NCBI RefSeq assembly: GCF_034343125.1
Contig: NZ_CP139957.1
Location: 1,511,001 to 1,575,000, forward strand
From: Caldicellulosiruptor danielii
GTDB lineage: Bacteria > Bacillota > Thermoanaerobacteria > Caldicellulosiruptorales > Caldicellulosiruptoraceae
Direction of reading: 5' to 3'
Length of the DNA: 64,000 nucleotides
Shown here: piece by piece, positions 18,335 to 28,092 of the stretch
How the letters are laid out: each line of letters starts with the position of its first letter
Numbering within the stretch: the stretch's first letter is position 1
The notes under the pieces: model-generated
Told to the model about the DNA's origin: nothing
Seen by the model: only the letters and a program-made list of their open reading frames with translations
Databases searched by the model: none
Position numbers and translations under genes: made by a program

Positions 18335-20929
18335 CTACTTTACTATAACAAACTTACCATTTTCAACATCTATATCAATACTGTCACCTTCAACAATAGT
18401 TCCTTTTAAAATCTCTCTTGCTATAAGAGTCTCAACATTTTTTTGCAAGAACCTCTTTATTGGTCGTGCACCAAAGTTTACATCAAAAGCATTTTCCATA
18501 ACAAACTCTTTTGCTCTTTGTGTCAGCCTTATTGATATTCCTTTTTCTGTTAGTTTTTGTTGAATTTCTGCAATTCGCAGGTCAATAATTTTTATAATCT
18601 GCTCTTTTGTGAGAGGTTTGAAGATTATAATCTCGTCAAGCCTGTTTAAAAACTCTGGTCTAAAATGTAATTTTAATTCTCTATCTATTAATTTCCGTGT
18701 TTCTTCATCTATTTCATCATTTGAAATTTTGGCATTCAAAAGATACTCACTTCCCAAGTTAGAGGTCATTATGATTATTGTATTCTTAAAATCTACAGTT
18801 CTGCCCTTAGAATCAGTAAGCCTTCCATCATCCATTATCTGAAGAAGAATATTAAAAACATCTCTATGAGCTTTTTCTATCTCGTCAAAAAGCACAACAG
18901 AATAAGGTTTTGTTCTAACAGCTTCTGTAAGCTGGCCTCCTTCTTCATATCCTACATATCCTGGTGGTGCTCCAATTAAACGTGAAACTGAGTGTTTTTC
19001 CATATACTCTGTCATATCAATTCTTATCATATTGTTCTCAGAGTCAAATAGAGCTTCAGCTAACGCTCGTGCAAGTTCTGTTTTACCAATACCTGTTGGA
19101 CCTAAGAACAAGAAGGTACCTATTGGCTTTCTCGGGTCTTTTATTCCAGCTCGTGCTCTCATTATTGCGTTGCATACAGCTTCAATTGCTTCATCCTGAC
19201 CAATAACACGTCTGTGCAAAATTTTGTCAAGCTCTAAAATCTTTTGCCTTTCTGTCTCTACAAGCTTTGCAACAGGAATTCCTGTCCACTTTGATACAAT
19301 CTTTGCAATCTCTTCTTCTGTCACTTCCTCTTTTAAAAGTCTTTTTTCTGGTGGTATTTTTTCTAACTCCTGACGTTTTCTATCTAAAGCTTTTTGAAGC
19401 TCTATGAGCTTACCATATTTCAGCTCAGAAAGTCTATTTAGGTCATAGCTTCTTTCAGCCTCTTCAATTTGAATCTTAACATTTTCAATCTCTTCTTTGA
19501 TTCTTCTTACCTCTTTTATTAGCTCTTTCTCATACTCCCACTGAGCAGAAAGCTCATCTGCCCTACTTTGAAGCTGCGCAAATTCTTTTTCAATCTCTTC
19601 TATGCGCTGTTGTGCGCTCGGGTTCTCTTCTTTCTGCAAAACATTCTTTTCAATCCTCAGCTGCATAATCTTTCTTGTAATTTCATCCAGTTCTGTGGGC
19701 ATTGAGTCTATCTCAGTCCTCAAGAGTGCAGCTGCCTCATCAATCAAGTCGATTGCTTTGTCAGGTAAAAACCTATCAGAAATATATCTGTCCGAAAGCT
19801 TTGCTGCTGCTATCAAAGCATCATCTGTGATTCGTACTCCGTGATGGATTTCGAATCTCTCTTTAAGTCCTCTCAAAATGGAAATGGTATCTTCAACAGA
19901 TGGAGGATTTACTAAAACAGGCTGGAATCTTCTCTCAAGTGCAGCATCCTTTTCTATATATTTTCTGTACTCGTCAATTGTTGTTGCACCTATACAATGC
20001 AGCTCTCCTCTTGCAAGCATAGGTTTTAAAAGGTTTCCTGCATCCATAGCACCCTCTGCTCTTCCTGCTCCAACTATGTTGTGTATCTCATCAATAAAAA
20101 GTATTATTCTTCCTTCTGAAGCAATGATTTCATTTAAAACAGCTTTCAATCTTTCTTCAAACTCTCCTCTGTATTTTGCACCTGCTATAAGGGCACCCAA
20201 ATCAAGAGCAAAAATTGTCTTGTCTTTAAGCCCCTCTGGAACATCTCCTTTTACAATTCTTTGTGCGAGTCCTTCAACAATAGCAGTTTTACCAACTCCA
20301 GGTTCACCAATCAAAACAGGGTTATTTTTTGTCCTTCGCGAAAGAATTTGAATAACCCTTCTTATCTCCTCATCTCTTCCAATAACAGGGTCAAGCTTAC
20401 CTTTTCTTGCAAGTTCGGTAAGGTCCCGTCCATATTTTTTCAAAACCTCATAAACTTCCTCGGGATTAGGATTTGTAATTCTTTGATTTCCTCTAATTTT
20501 ATAAAGCTGCTGTAAAAATTTTTCGCGTGTGATTCCATATTTTCTAAATATACTTTTGGCGGAAGGGATATCTGAGTCTATCATAGCTAAATAAACATGT
20601 TCGACACTTATATACTCATCTTTGAATTTTTTTGCTTCTTCTTCAGCTTTGATTAAAATTTCATTTACATATCTACTTACGTATACCGTTGAAGCACCAG
20701 GCCCGTATACCATTGGAATTTTTTTGAGCTGTTCTTCAATATCTCTTTTATAAAGCTCTGTATCAATACCCATATTTTTGAGAATCTTTGCAACAAGTTT
20801 ATCATCTTCATTCACAAGCGCATAATGAAGATGCTCTGGACTTATTTCCTGATGTTTGTAAACAATTGCTGTATTTTGAGCATCTAAAAGAGCTGTTTGA
20901 AGACTTTGAGTAAATATTTCCATATTCAT
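18335..20929 (-). CDS. clpB: ATP-dependent disaggregase ClpB
   Basis: Hexameric AAA+ chaperone that resolves protein aggregates with DnaK/DnaJ. The 864 residues contain the N-domain, NBD1 ([28 protein letters not shown]), the coiled-coil middle domain (about 400-530, which distinguishes ClpB from ClpC) and NBD2 ([16 protein letters not shown]). No ClpP-binding loop is evident. It lies downstream of hsp20 on the same strand, with a hairpin between them, so it probably also has its own promoter. Confidence 0.96.
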   Translation of the reverse strand: MNMEIFTQSLQTALLDAQNTAIVYKHQEISPEHLHYALVNEDDKLVAKILKNMGIDTELYKRDIEEQLKKIPMVYGPGASTVYVSRYVNEILIKAEEEAKKFKDEYISVEHVYLAMIDSDIPSAKSIFRKYGITREKFLQQLYKIRGNQRITNPNPEEVYEVLKKYGRDLTELARKGKLDPVIGRDEEIRRVIQILSRRTKNNPVLIGEPGVGKTAIVEGLAQRIVKGDVPEGLKDKTIFALDLGALIAGAKYRGEFEERLKAVLNEIIASEGRIILFIDEIHNIVGAGRAEGAMDAGNLLKPMLARGELHCIGATTIDEYRKYIEKDAALERRFQPVLVNPPSVEDTISILRGLKERFEIHHGVRITDDALIAAAKLSDRYISDRFLPDKAIDLIDEAAALLRTEIDSMPTELDEITRKIMQLRIEKNVLQKEENPSAQQRIEEIEKEFAQLQSRADELSAQWEYEKELIKEVRRIKEEIENVKIQIEEAERSYDLNRLSELKYGKLIELQKALDRKRQELEKIPPEKRLLKEEVTEEEIAKIVSKWTGIPVAKLVETERQKILELDKILHRRVIGQDEAIEAVCNAIMRARAGIKDPRKPIGTFLFLGPTGIGKTELARALAEALFDSENNMIRIDMTEYMEKHSVSRLIGAPPGYVGYEEGGQLTEAVRTKPYSVVLFDEIEKAHRDVFNILLQIMDDGRLTDSKGRTVDFKNTIIIMTSNLGSEYLLNAKISNDEIDEETRKLIDRELKLHFRPEFLNRLDEIIIFKPLTKEQIIKIIDLRIAEIQQKLTEKGISIRLTQRAKEFVMENAFDVNFGARPIKRFLQKNVETLIAREILKGTIVEGDSIDIDVENGKFVIVK

Positions 20930-20983
20930 CTTGAATCAACACCTCACAAAAGAAGTAGTATATAGAGTGCAGTATAAAACAAT

Positions 20984-21007
20984 CAGGGAAGGTCTTTGCC
21001 TTCCCTG
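20984..21007 (-). terminator. Hairpin after hsp20
   Basis: CAGGGAAGG (20984-20992) pairs with CCTTCCCTG (20999-21007) across 6 bases. The reverse strand continues ATTGTTTTATA. It lies 9 bases beyond hsp20 and should reduce read-through into clpB. Confidence 0.75.
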
Positions 21008-21016
21008 AGGATTTGC

Positions 21017-21463
21017 TTATTCTATATCAATTGTTCTTACATTCGGTTTCGAAGGTTTTTCTTTTGGAAGTACTATTCTCAAGATTCCGTCTTCGTATTT
21101 TGCTTTGATACCATCTTCTTTTACGTTGTCAAGATAAAATGTCCTTGAAAATGCACCATATCTTCTTTCTCGTCTTATAAAGTTTTCTCTCTCTTCTTTT
21201 TCTTCTTTCTTTGTCTCTGCTTTGATTGTAAGTTTGTTGTCATAAAGCTCTATTTTGATGTCATCTTTTTTAACCCCTGGAAGCTCTGCTTCTATGATAT
21301 ACTCATTCTCAGTCTCCTTAATGTCAGTCCTCATGAACCTTGTACCTTTCTCAAAAGGAGTAAAGAAATCTTCAAACCAGTCATCAATGTCAAAAAACTC
21401 TCTTTCAAGCTTTCTCATAATATCAAATGGTCTTCTGCCAAATGGAACTAAGTCTCTGAGCAT
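21017..21463 (-). CDS. Small heat-shock protein, Hsp20/alpha-crystallin family
   Basis: ATP-independent holdase that binds unfolding proteins for later refolding by ClpB and DnaK. The 148 residues have a short N-terminal arm, the alpha-crystallin beta-sandwich (about 40-135, with AELPGVKKDDIKIELYDNKL and the G-x-L-type IKAKYEDGILRIVLPK) and a short tail. The start is the ATG at 21463 behind AGGAGGGTG. A CtsR-type box overlaps the probable transcription start, which points to heat-shock derepression. clpB lies downstream. Confidence 0.95.
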   Translation of the reverse strand: MLRDLVPFGRRPFDIMRKLEREFFDIDDWFEDFFTPFEKGTRFMRTDIKETENEYIIEAELPGVKKDDIKIELYDNKLTIKAETKKEEKEERENFIRRERRYGAFSRTFYLDNVKEDGIKAKYEDGILRIVLPKEKPSKPNVRTIDIE

Positions 21464-21519
21464 CTCACATCACCCTCCTCTTACCCATTTTTTATTCTTA
21501 TTTTAAGCCAATTTTTGAT

Positions 21520-21536
21520 TTTGACTATCTTTGACT
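21520..21536 (-). promoter_or_regulatory. CtsR-type operator of hsp20
   Basis: On the reverse strand the sequence is AGTCAAA-GAT-AGTCAAA. This fits the heptamer direct repeat (A/G)GTCAAA-NAN-(A/G)GTCAAA bound by the heat-shock repressor CtsR. It lies 10 bases downstream of the -10 hexamer, over the expected transcription start. Confidence 0.8.
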
Positions 21537-21546
21537 TTCAATTACT

Positions 21547-21574
21547 ATTATATACCTTTTCTTTATTCTTTCAA
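21547..21574 (-). promoter_or_regulatory. hsp20 promoter
   Basis: TTGAAA (21574-21569) and TATAAT (21552-21547) on the reverse strand with a 16-base spacer. A tandem 10-base repeat, CTCAAATTCG twice on the forward strand (21577-21596), lies immediately upstream. Confidence 0.8.
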
Positions 21575-21653
21575 TTCTCAAATTCGCTCAAATTCGCCGA
21601 TTTTCCGTGATTTTTTCTTATTCAATCTATATTTTTCTCATTTTTTCTCAAGA

Positions 21654-22115
21654 TTATTCCATCTTTTCTGTTAAAAGCTTCTGAAGTTCTTCTATGAAGG
21701 TATTTATGTCCTTAAATTGCCTGTAAACAGAAGCAAATCTGACATACGAAATCTCATCAATCTTCTTGAGCTTTTCCATAACCATCTCACCAATTTCTCT
21801 TGACGATATCTCCTCACGCATAGAATTATAAATCTCATTCTCAATCTCATCTACAATCTTATTCATCTGCTCAATAGAGACAGGTCTCTTCTGGCACGCT
21901 TTTATAATTCCATTTAAGATTTTATTTCTATCAAACTCTTCTCTCCTATTATCTTTTTTAATAACTAAAATGGGCTGCCTTTCTACTTTTTCATACGTGG
22001 TAAACCTTTTCTGACACTTTAAACATTCACGTCTTCTTTTTATAATTTTACCTTCATCAGTCGGACGAGTATCAACAACCTTGCTATCTTCATATCCACA
22101 AAATAGGCATCTCAT
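21654..22115 (-). CDS. nrdR: Transcriptional repressor NrdR
   Basis: ATP/dATP-sensing repressor of ribonucleotide reductase genes. The 153 residues are the standard length. The N-terminal zinc ribbon has [15 protein letters not shown] and [13 protein letters not shown]. An ATP-cone domain follows from about residue 49 ([16 protein letters not shown]). Its start overlaps the end of the GGDEF gene by four bases, so the two are translationally coupled. No ribonucleotide reductase gene lies in the window. Confidence 0.96.
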   Translation of the reverse strand: MRCLFCGYEDSKVVDTRPTDEGKIIKRRRECLKCQKRFTTYEKVERQPILVIKKDNRREEFDRNKILNGIIKACQKRPVSIEQMNKIVDEIENEIYNSMREEISSREIGEMVMEKLKKIDEISYVRFASVYRQFKDINTFIEELQKLLTEKME

Positions 22116-23785
22116 ACTTTCATCTCCAATTCCTGATTATATACTACAGTACAATTTTTACCACTGCTTTTAGCCCTGTACATGGCAATATCCGCACATT
22201 TGATAAGATCCTTTACATTGTCAGCATGCAAAGGATAAGAAGCAATACCAAAGCTAACGGTGACTCTTGTTTGAATCAAATTATCTTCTATTGTTTCATT
22301 TTCAATAGCTCTTCTTATTCTTTCAACTACCTTATAGGCTTCATTGCTTTCAAGATGATTGAATACTATTATAAATTCTTCACCGCCATAGCGTGCAACA
22401 ATATCACCTTTTCGCACCTTTTCTCTTGCTATTTTAACTATAGTTTGCAATACCTTGTCGCCAAATAAATGACCATACGTATCATTTAGCTTTTTAAAAT
22501 TATCAACATCAAAAAGAGCAATGCTAATCGGATACCTTCCAGCAGATGCCTGAATTTCTCTTTCTAACACTTCGTAAAGATAGATTCTATTAAAAGCACC
22601 TGTCAATCCATCAACCATGGCCATTGATCTCATCTGCTGATACAAACTGGAGTTTTCCAGGGCAATTGAAACTTGTGCAGCAATAGATGTTAAAAATCTA
22701 AGATTGTCTTCTGTAAACACATCCTCAAATATGTGTTCAAGCAATATTATTCCATACTTATCATTCTTTGTTGCTAATGAAGCATACATTATCGATTTTG
22801 TAGCTCTTCCGTTTAAGAAAGGACAATCTTTACTGCTTACACTATTTCTATAACCACTTTCACAATTTAACGCAACACTTTTGAGCCACTCTATATTCTC
22901 CTGCTTAAAACTTTCTTTTTGCTCGTTTTCTGGAAGGTTAGAGAATGCAACGTAAAGTTCTGTTTTGTCTTTATTAAATAATAATATCGAGCTTTTGTCA
23001 ACACCAGTCACACCAATTAAAACATCATTTACAAACTTTAGAAGCTCATTTGTATCAAGTATTTGTGTTATTATTTTGCTAATTTCTTGAAGATTAAAAA
23101 ACTCCCCCAGAGAAATATTGAGTCTTTTGTTAATCTCCTTTAGATAGCTTATTTCTCTTTCCAATTCTTTGATTTTTGCGTCTTTTGCCTCACTAAGTTT
23201 CTGCTGTTTTTTCAGATTTTCTTCGTATTGTCTTAGCCTTATAATAATTTCATTAGTTTTACTTTTTTCAAAGAGTTCTAGTTTATTAGAAGATGAAAAC
23301 CAAAAAATGAAAAATAGGATATAAAATAGATTTCTCAAGTCTTCGCTGTTGACATTGTTAGTAACAAAATCGAGAAATATAAAAAATGTATATGAAAAAA
23401 TTAAGACTATTGCTACTTGTTTTAAGCTTTTTATATTTACTCTTTCAATGTAAAATAAGAATACAAGCGATATGACAAACATCAAATCAAAAAGTCTCTC
23501 GTACCCGAAAAAAAATACAAGATTTATAATCTCAAAAAATTTCAAATACCTAAAGACTTCCTCACTAATCTGTCCATCTTTATTAAAAAGCCATGTTTTG
23601 AAAACATTGTAACCTGTTGAAATAAACAAAAATATTAATGGAACAAGCCACTGTGAAAAAGAAAGAGCTTCTATGGTGGGTGAAAATAACAGTTTATCGA
23701 AAAGTAAATACACTGCTATTGCCAAAATTAAAAACCATGAAATCTTTATGTACTCTCTTTCAATTGCTATTTTTTCAGCGTTCAC
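22112..23785 (-). CDS. Membrane-anchored GAF-GGDEF protein, putative diguanylate cyclase
   Basis: Predicted c-di-GMP synthase. About 557 residues: five or six hydrophobic segments in the first 170 residues, a coiled coil (about 185-230, ending [11 protein letters not shown]), a GAF domain (about 240-390) and a C-terminal GGDEF domain. The catalytic motif is YGGEEF. An RKGD inhibitory site lies five residues before it, so product inhibition is expected. The GTG at 23785 is preferred because GGGAGG lies 7 bases upstream; the ATG at 23800 overlaps that site. The signal sensed by the membrane or GAF part is unknown. A run of 18 A lies in its upstream region. Confidence 0.88.
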   Translation of the reverse strand: MNAEKIAIEREYIKISWFLILAIAVYLLFDKLLFSPTIEALSFSQWLVPLIFLFISTGYNVFKTWLFNKDGQISEEVFRYLKFFEIINLVFFFGYERLFDLMFVISLVFLFYIERVNIKSLKQVAIVLIFSYTFFIFLDFVTNNVNSEDLRNLFYILFFIFWFSSSNKLELFEKSKTNEIIIRLRQYEENLKKQQKLSEAKDAKIKELEREISYLKEINKRLNISLGEFFNLQEISKIITQILDTNELLKFVNDVLIGVTGVDKSSILLFNKDKTELYVAFSNLPENEQKESFKQENIEWLKSVALNCESGYRNSVSSKDCPFLNGRATKSIMYASLATKNDKYGIILLEHIFEDVFTEDNLRFLTSIAAQVSIALENSSLYQQMRSMAMVDGLTGAFNRIYLYEVLEREIQASAGRYPISIALFDVDNFKKLNDTYGHLFGDKVLQTIVKIAREKVRKGDIVARYGGEEFIIVFNHLESNEAYKVVERIRRAIENETIEDNLIQTRVTVSFGIASYPLHADNVKDLIKCADIAMYRAKSSGKNCTVVYNQELEMKV

Positions 23786-23831
23786 AAGCCTTCCTCCCAT
23801 TTATAACAATCCATTGTCTTCAAGTAACAAC

Positions 23832-23849
23832 TTTTTTTTTTTTTTTTTT
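23832..23849. repeat. Homopolymer tract, 18 T (A on coding strand)
   Basis: An uninterrupted 18-base run located 47-64 bases upstream of the GGDEF gene start. It is the longest single-base run I noticed here. Its length could vary by slippage and alter leader or promoter spacing. Confidence 0.9.
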
Positions 23850-24010
23850 CATTTATGTTATATATTTACATTTACCAAAAATACAGCTCAAGTATACTTT
23901 TATTTTATTATATTACATCTCGCAAGCTTTGTCTATAAAAAGAAGTGACAAAACTTTGAAGGAAATCAATGGAACAATTGTATAATGTGAAGATTACAAT
24001 TCTAAAATAA

Positions 24011-24043
24011 AAACCCGTTAGAAAGTGAACATCTAACGGGTTT
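24011..24043 (-). terminator. Terminator of tRNA-Leu(CAG)
   Basis: AAACCCGTTAGA (24011-24022) pairs perfectly with TCTAACGGGTTT (24032-24043). The reverse strand continues TTATTTTAGA. It lies 46 bases beyond the tRNA. Confidence 0.8.
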
Positions 24044-24088
24044 ATTCTCATTTTATCCCATTTAACATATACTTTCTCACATCTTACA

Positions 24089-24175
24089 TGGTGCGGATGG
24101 GGGGATTTGAACCCCCATGGGGAGAGCCCCACAAGATCCTGAGTCTTGCGCGTCTGCCAATTCCGCCACATCCGC
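24089..24175 (-). tRNA. tRNA-Leu (CAG)
   Basis: An 87-base class II tRNA including an encoded CCA. The acceptor stem GCGGATG pairs with CATCCGC, a variable arm (TGGGGCTCTCCCCA) is present and the T-loop is GTTCAAATC. The anticodon loop CTCAGGA gives anticodon CAG, reading CUG. It has its own promoter and terminator. Confidence 0.96.
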
Positions 24176-24207
24176 AAAAGTTTATAAATTCTTCTTTACA
24201 CTATAAT

Positions 24208-24237
24208 ATTTTAAGCCAAACTCCCACCAGATGTCAA
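24208..24237 (-). promoter_or_regulatory. Promoter of tRNA-Leu(CAG)
   Basis: TTGACA (24237-24232) and TAAAAT (24213-24208) on the reverse strand, 18 bases apart, about 32 bases ahead of the tRNA 5' end. Confidence 0.8.
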
Positions 24238-24272
24238 CCAAAAAGATTTTCAATTTTTCCAAGATGCTTAAA

Positions 24273-25381
24273 TCAATCAAGCCTCTTTGAAAATCTCTTT
24301 ATTGAAATAAAAAGAAGCACAAGCCCTAAAAATATCAACACCAAGACCTCATCCCACAGATATTCTATCCCGACACCTTTGAGAATGATCCCTCTTAATA
24401 TTATCAAAAAGTAAGTAAGAGGAACAAAATTACCTATAAACCTTATCACAGCTGGCATTGCCTCGCGGGGGAACATAAAACCTGAAAGCAACACACTTGG
24501 CAATAAAAACAAAAGTGCAAGCTGCATTGCCTGTAGCTGTGTTTTTGAGACAGAAGATATGAGCATTCCTATCATGAGCGCGCAAACGACAAATTCCATT
24601 CCCAAGATAAAAAGTAAAAAATACTACCTCTTACAGGTACCTTAAACCATAAAATTCCGAACAGAAGCGCAACCAAAAAGTCACCAAGCCCCAAGAATGT
24701 ATAAGGAACAAGCTTTCCTAAAATCAACTCAATGGATTTTATCGGGGTTACTATTAACTGTTCCATTGTACCTTTTTCTCTTTCTCTGACAATTGCAAAG
24801 GCTGTAAGTATTATAGTTATATTTTGCATAATGAGCCCCATAAGACCAGGAATTGTAAAAAGTTCACTTTTCATAGAAGGGTTGTATTTTACACGCGTTC
24901 TGACATCAACAATAGGTTTTGCAAAATAGTTTCTCTCTCCAAAGTTTTGTATTGTCAAAATACCACTTGAAAATACTGTCTTTGCAATTGTGGGGTCTGT
25001 CCCATCAACTATGAAAAGTACTTCAGGACTTTTGTTTTGTTTAAGAAGTTTTGTAAAGTCAGATGGGATAATCAAAGCAGCTTTAATTTCTCCACTATCA
25101 AGACCACTTTCTATCTCCGACTGATTTTGTGCAAAAAAAGTTGGCTTAAAATACTTTGCATTTTGAAGCTTTTTTATAAGTTCTCTACTCTCCTGAGTTT
25201 TTGCCATATCAAGTATTCCTATGTTTACATTTTCGACATCCATCTTGACAGCATAGCCAAAGAGCATAAGCATAATAAATGGTGCCACAAATGCTAAAAC
25301 AAAACTTGCCTTGTCTCTTTTTATTTGAATAAACTCTTTTTTTGCAATGGCAACAAGTCTTCTTATTGAAAAACCGTTCAT
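24273..25381 (-). pseudogene. ABC-2 type permease, frameshifted
   Basis: Membrane component of an ABC exporter (YhfK/YbhR type). The ATG at 25381 (MNGFSIRRLVAIAKKEFIQI) follows GAGGTGA. The first frame encodes the N-terminal helix, the large extracellular domain and the first core helices as far as GSIFYFL, then goes off frame and stops. The remaining 110 residues (GMEFVVCALMIGMLISSVS, LLPSVLLSGFMFPREAMP and the last helices) are in the next frame. One extra T in the T5 run (A5 at 24609-24613 on the forward strand) would restore FYFFILGMEF and a permease of about 370 residues. Either the efflux system is broken in this strain or the base call is wrong. Confidence 0.88.
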
Positions 25382-25413
25382 TTTAAATCTCACCTCTATC
25401 TCAAGCAATCTTT

Positions 25414-26136
25414 TTATTGTGAAAACACCTTCACAAACACCTCTTCAATACTATGTGACGAATACTTTATCTTGACATTTGCAGGTGTGTCCACCTCTTT
25501 CAAAATTCCATTGAACATAAAAGCAACATAGTCACACCTCTCAGCCTCATCCATATAGTGGGTGGTTACTAATACTGTAACACCTGCCTTTGCAAAAACT
25601 CTTATCATCTCCCAATACTCTTTCCTTGAGATAGGGTCAACCCCAGCTGTTGGCTCATCCAAGATTAAGATTTGTGGATTATGAAGTGTTGCACAAGCGA
25701 AAGCAAGTTTTTGCTTCATTCCACCAGAAAGTGTGCCAACAAGCGATTTTTCTCTACTTTCAAACCCAAAAAATTTAAGTAGTTTTGTCTTTTTCTCTGC
25801 AATTTCTGCTTCAGAAAGACCGTATATTGCACCATAAAATTCAATGTTTTCTTCAATTGTTAAATCCTCATACAGACTAAATTTCTGAGAGACATAACCT
25901 ATATTTTGTTTTACTTCTTCGGGATATCTTGAAACATCTTTCCCAAGTACTTCTACGTATCCTTTTGTGGCTCTTAAAACACCGCATATTATCTTAATTG
26001 TAGTTGTCTTCCCAGACCCATTTGGTCCAAGCAAAGCAAAAATACTTCCTTTGGGTATACTAAATGATATGTCATCTACCGCAACAAGCTCTCCAAACTT
26101 TTTTGTAAGTCCTTCTACCTTGATTGCATATTTCAC
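25414..26136 (-). CDS. ABC transporter ATP-binding protein
   Basis: Energises the permease encoded downstream. The 240 residues have Walker A GPNGSGKTTT, Q-loop region GYVSQKFSLYEDLTI, signature LSGGMKQKLAFA, Walker B ILILDEPTAGVDP and the switch histidine in VTTHYMDEA. The GTG at 26136 is preceded by GAGGTGATG. It lies between the membrane-fusion gene and the permease, forming a tetR-MFP-ATPase-permease operon resembling ybhRSFG; drug or solvent export is likely but the substrate is unknown. Confidence 0.94.
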   Translation of the reverse strand: MKYAIKVEGLTKKFGELVAVDDISFSIPKGSIFALLGPNGSGKTTTIKIICGVLRATKGYVEVLGKDVSRYPEEVKQNIGYVSQKFSLYEDLTIEENIEFYGAIYGLSEAEIAEKKTKLLKFFGFESREKSLVGTLSGGMKQKLAFACATLHNPQILILDEPTAGVDPISRKEYWEMIRVFAKAGVTVLVTTHYMDEAERCDYVAFMFNGILKEVDTPANVKIKYSSHSIEEVFVKVFSQ

Positions 26137-26163
26137 CTATCATCACCTCAAATTACAAAAAAT

Positions 26164-27273
26164 CTAAATTTTTACATCAACAAGCATCCCAGGTCTTAAA
26201 ATGTCTTTGTTTTTTATGACCTTTATCTTAACCATAAAAACCACTTTTTGTTTTTCCTCTTTTGTCTCTACATTTCTGGGTGTAAACTCTCCTTTATCAG
26301 AAATAAACACAATCTCACCGGATGCCTTTTTGCTGCTATCGAGTATAATTTCAACCTGTTTACCAACTGAAAGCTTTTGTAGCTGTGTTGATGGCACATA
26401 TATCTTAAGATAGTAATCATCTAATCCTATTTGAGCTATAATTGTACCCATACCAACAAACTGTCCTTGGTCAATCACCTTTGTTAAAATAGTACCGTCA
26501 ACAGGTGAGGTAATCGTAGTCTTTTTCAGATTCAAATCAGCAATTTTTAAGTTTTTCTCTGCTACATTTACATAATAAAGAGTCTGTAAATAGTTTCTCT
26601 TTGCAATGTCAACAGAAATCTCAGCAATCCTTTTATCCTCATCTGTAACAGATTCGTTTTTCACCGTTTCAAGTTGGTTTTCTAATGAATTAATCTGATG
26701 TGTTAGACTATTATTTTGAGCCTTTAGAGAATTCAATTGCATTTTTAGCTCAGATAACGACTTTATTGTGTCTAAATTAGCCATTTTCATTTTTTCTAAA
26801 TTTTTTATGTTTTCTTCTAAAAATTCAATATTATTATCATTCCCTGCTTTTATTTCTTTTAGCTGAAGAATATTTTCTTTTATCTGATTAATTTGATATT
26901 TAGATGGTCTTTTCAAAAGAAGTTGATTTTTTAGTTTTGCTAATTCCCAATTTTGCTTTGCGATTTCCGAAGAGAGTTTAGCAATTTCAAGATTTGCCTG
27001 CGCGATATCCTTTTGAATTTCATAAAAGCTTGAATCAATCTTTGCAATTATATCACCTTTTTTTACTTTAGAGCCTTCCTCAACAAAGACTTTCTCTACT
27101 CTCCCAGCAATTTCAGTGTTCACATCCACACTATCTATCTCAACGGTAGATGAATACACATCTTCTTCATATTTTTTTGTGCACCCTGTTAAAAAGAAAG
27201 AAAGAATTGAAATTAAAAAAAAGCTAATAAAAAATGGTTTGGCTTTACTAGATTGCAGTAATATCCTCAACAT
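26164..27273 (-). CDS. HlyD-type membrane-fusion lipoprotein
   Basis: Extracytoplasmic adaptor of the ABC exporter. About 369 residues. The ATG at 27273 (MLRILLQSSKAKPFF) follows GAGGAG with 7 bases spacing. A signal peptide ends in the lipobox FFLTGC, so the mature protein should be lipid-anchored. A biotinyl-lipoyl-like half (VDVNTEIAGRVEKVFVEEGS), a long coiled-coil hairpin (about 85-205) and a beta-barrel part (TSPVDGTILTKVIDQGQFVG) follow. It begins four bases after the tetR stop. In a single-membrane cell it cannot bridge to an outer membrane, so it may gate or guide export at the cell surface. Confidence 0.9.
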   Translation of the reverse strand: MLRILLQSSKAKPFFISFFLISILSFFLTGCTKKYEEDVYSSTVEIDSVDVNTEIAGRVEKVFVEEGSKVKKGDIIAKIDSSFYEIQKDIAQANLEIAKLSSEIAKQNWELAKLKNQLLLKRPSKYQINQIKENILQLKEIKAGNDNNIEFLEENIKNLEKMKMANLDTIKSLSELKMQLNSLKAQNNSLTHQINSLENQLETVKNESVTDEDKRIAEISVDIAKRNYLQTLYYVNVAEKNLKIADLNLKKTTITSPVDGTILTKVIDQGQFVGMGTIIAQIGLDDYYLKIYVPSTQLQKLSVGKQVEIILDSSKKASGEIVFISDKGEFTPRNVETKEEKQKVVFMVKIKVIKNKDILRPGMLVDVKI

Positions 27274-27277
27274 CTTT

Positions 27278-27889
27278 TTACTCCTCCTCAATAGATTTCT
27301 TTATCACATTTAATACATTTTCTATTTCCTCTTTAACTTCCTCATTTGACATTTCGAGCCCCAGAATGTATTTTTGGTATAAAAAAGTAAGAAGAGTCCC
27401 TATTACTAATCTTGTAATGCCTTTTGCCATACTCTTTGAAATATCTGTTTTTCGCATTAATATTTTCTCAACTAATCCTTTGGTCTTACAAAATTTAGGT
27501 ACCATCACTTTTGTAACTTCCTTTTTGAGAGAGTCATTATATTGAATTTCTATTAGTATAATCTTCAATAGATCAAAGTTTTTATCAAGAAGTTCAAGCC
27601 TTTCATTTATTATTGTTCTCAAAAATTCAGAAGCCTTTAAATCTTTGCTCTTTTTTATGTTCTCTTTAAGAGGAGAAAGCGCCACAAAATTTATGATTTG
27701 TATAAGTGCAATATTTATAACCTCACGAAGTAAAGTCTCCTTGTCTTTAAAATACTTAAACAATGTAGCCTCTGAAATTCCTGCCTCTTTTGCTATTTGA
27801 GCTGTTGTTGTAGCAGCATAACCATATTGGGAAATAAGTTTAATAGCAGATTCAATTATCTTTTTTTTAGTTTTTTCACTTTTTTTCAA
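27278..27889 (-). CDS. TetR/AcrR-family regulator
   Basis: Probable repressor of its own efflux operon. About 203 residues. The TTG at 27889 (MKKSEKTKKKIIESAIKLIS) follows GGAGGGAGGAAAG. The frame also runs up to a GTG at 27937, but that region holds the operator and has no ribosome site. The helix-turn-helix is TTAQIAKEAGISEATLFKYF; the C-terminal ligand domain is not specific. A palindrome at 27921-27934 fits autoregulation. hlyD, ABC and permease genes follow at short spacing. Confidence 0.92.
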   Translation of the reverse strand: MKKSEKTKKKIIESAIKLISQYGYAATTTAQIAKEAGISEATLFKYFKDKETLLREVINIALIQIINFVALSPLKENIKKSKDLKASEFLRTIINERLELLDKNFDLLKIILIEIQYNDSLKKEVTKVMVPKFCKTKGLVEKILMRKTDISKSMAKGITRLVIGTLLTFLYQKYILGLEMSNEEVKEEIENVLNVIKKSIEEE

Positions 27890-27920
27890 TATATATCTTT
27901 CCTCCCTCCTTAACCTATTT

Positions 27921-27934
27921 AGTAAGTACTCACT
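27921..27934. promoter_or_regulatory. Probable TetR-family operator
   Basis: AGTAAGTACTCACT is an imperfect palindrome centred on AGTACT, of the AGTNAGTACTNACT type seen upstream of many tetR efflux operons. It lies 32-45 bases ahead of the chosen TTG start. A clear -35/-10 pair was not resolved. Confidence 0.6.
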
Positions 27935-28050
27935 CACTTTTAATTGTAAAATATAAATTATTAATTGTCAATTTGTGAATATGGAAAATAACAAAGCTAC
28001 CATGACACTATAGAAGCTCTCAATTCCATTCCCAAAAATTGAACAAAAAA

Positions 28051-28079
28051 ATAAAAAAGGCTTTTTTCAAGCCCTTTTT
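28051..28079 (-). terminator. Terminator of five-tRNA cluster
   Basis: On the reverse strand GGGCTT-GAAAA-AAGCC is followed by TTTTTTATTTTTT, about 20 bases after tRNA-Glu. Confidence 0.8.
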
Positions 28080-28092
28080 CTCTTCTTCTTTT

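Noticed and set aside
24089-24175. Protein-coding frames across this and the other tRNA genes
   Set aside because: The frames are chance readings of tRNA sequence. The cloverleaf structures, encoded CCA ends and promoters explain the region.
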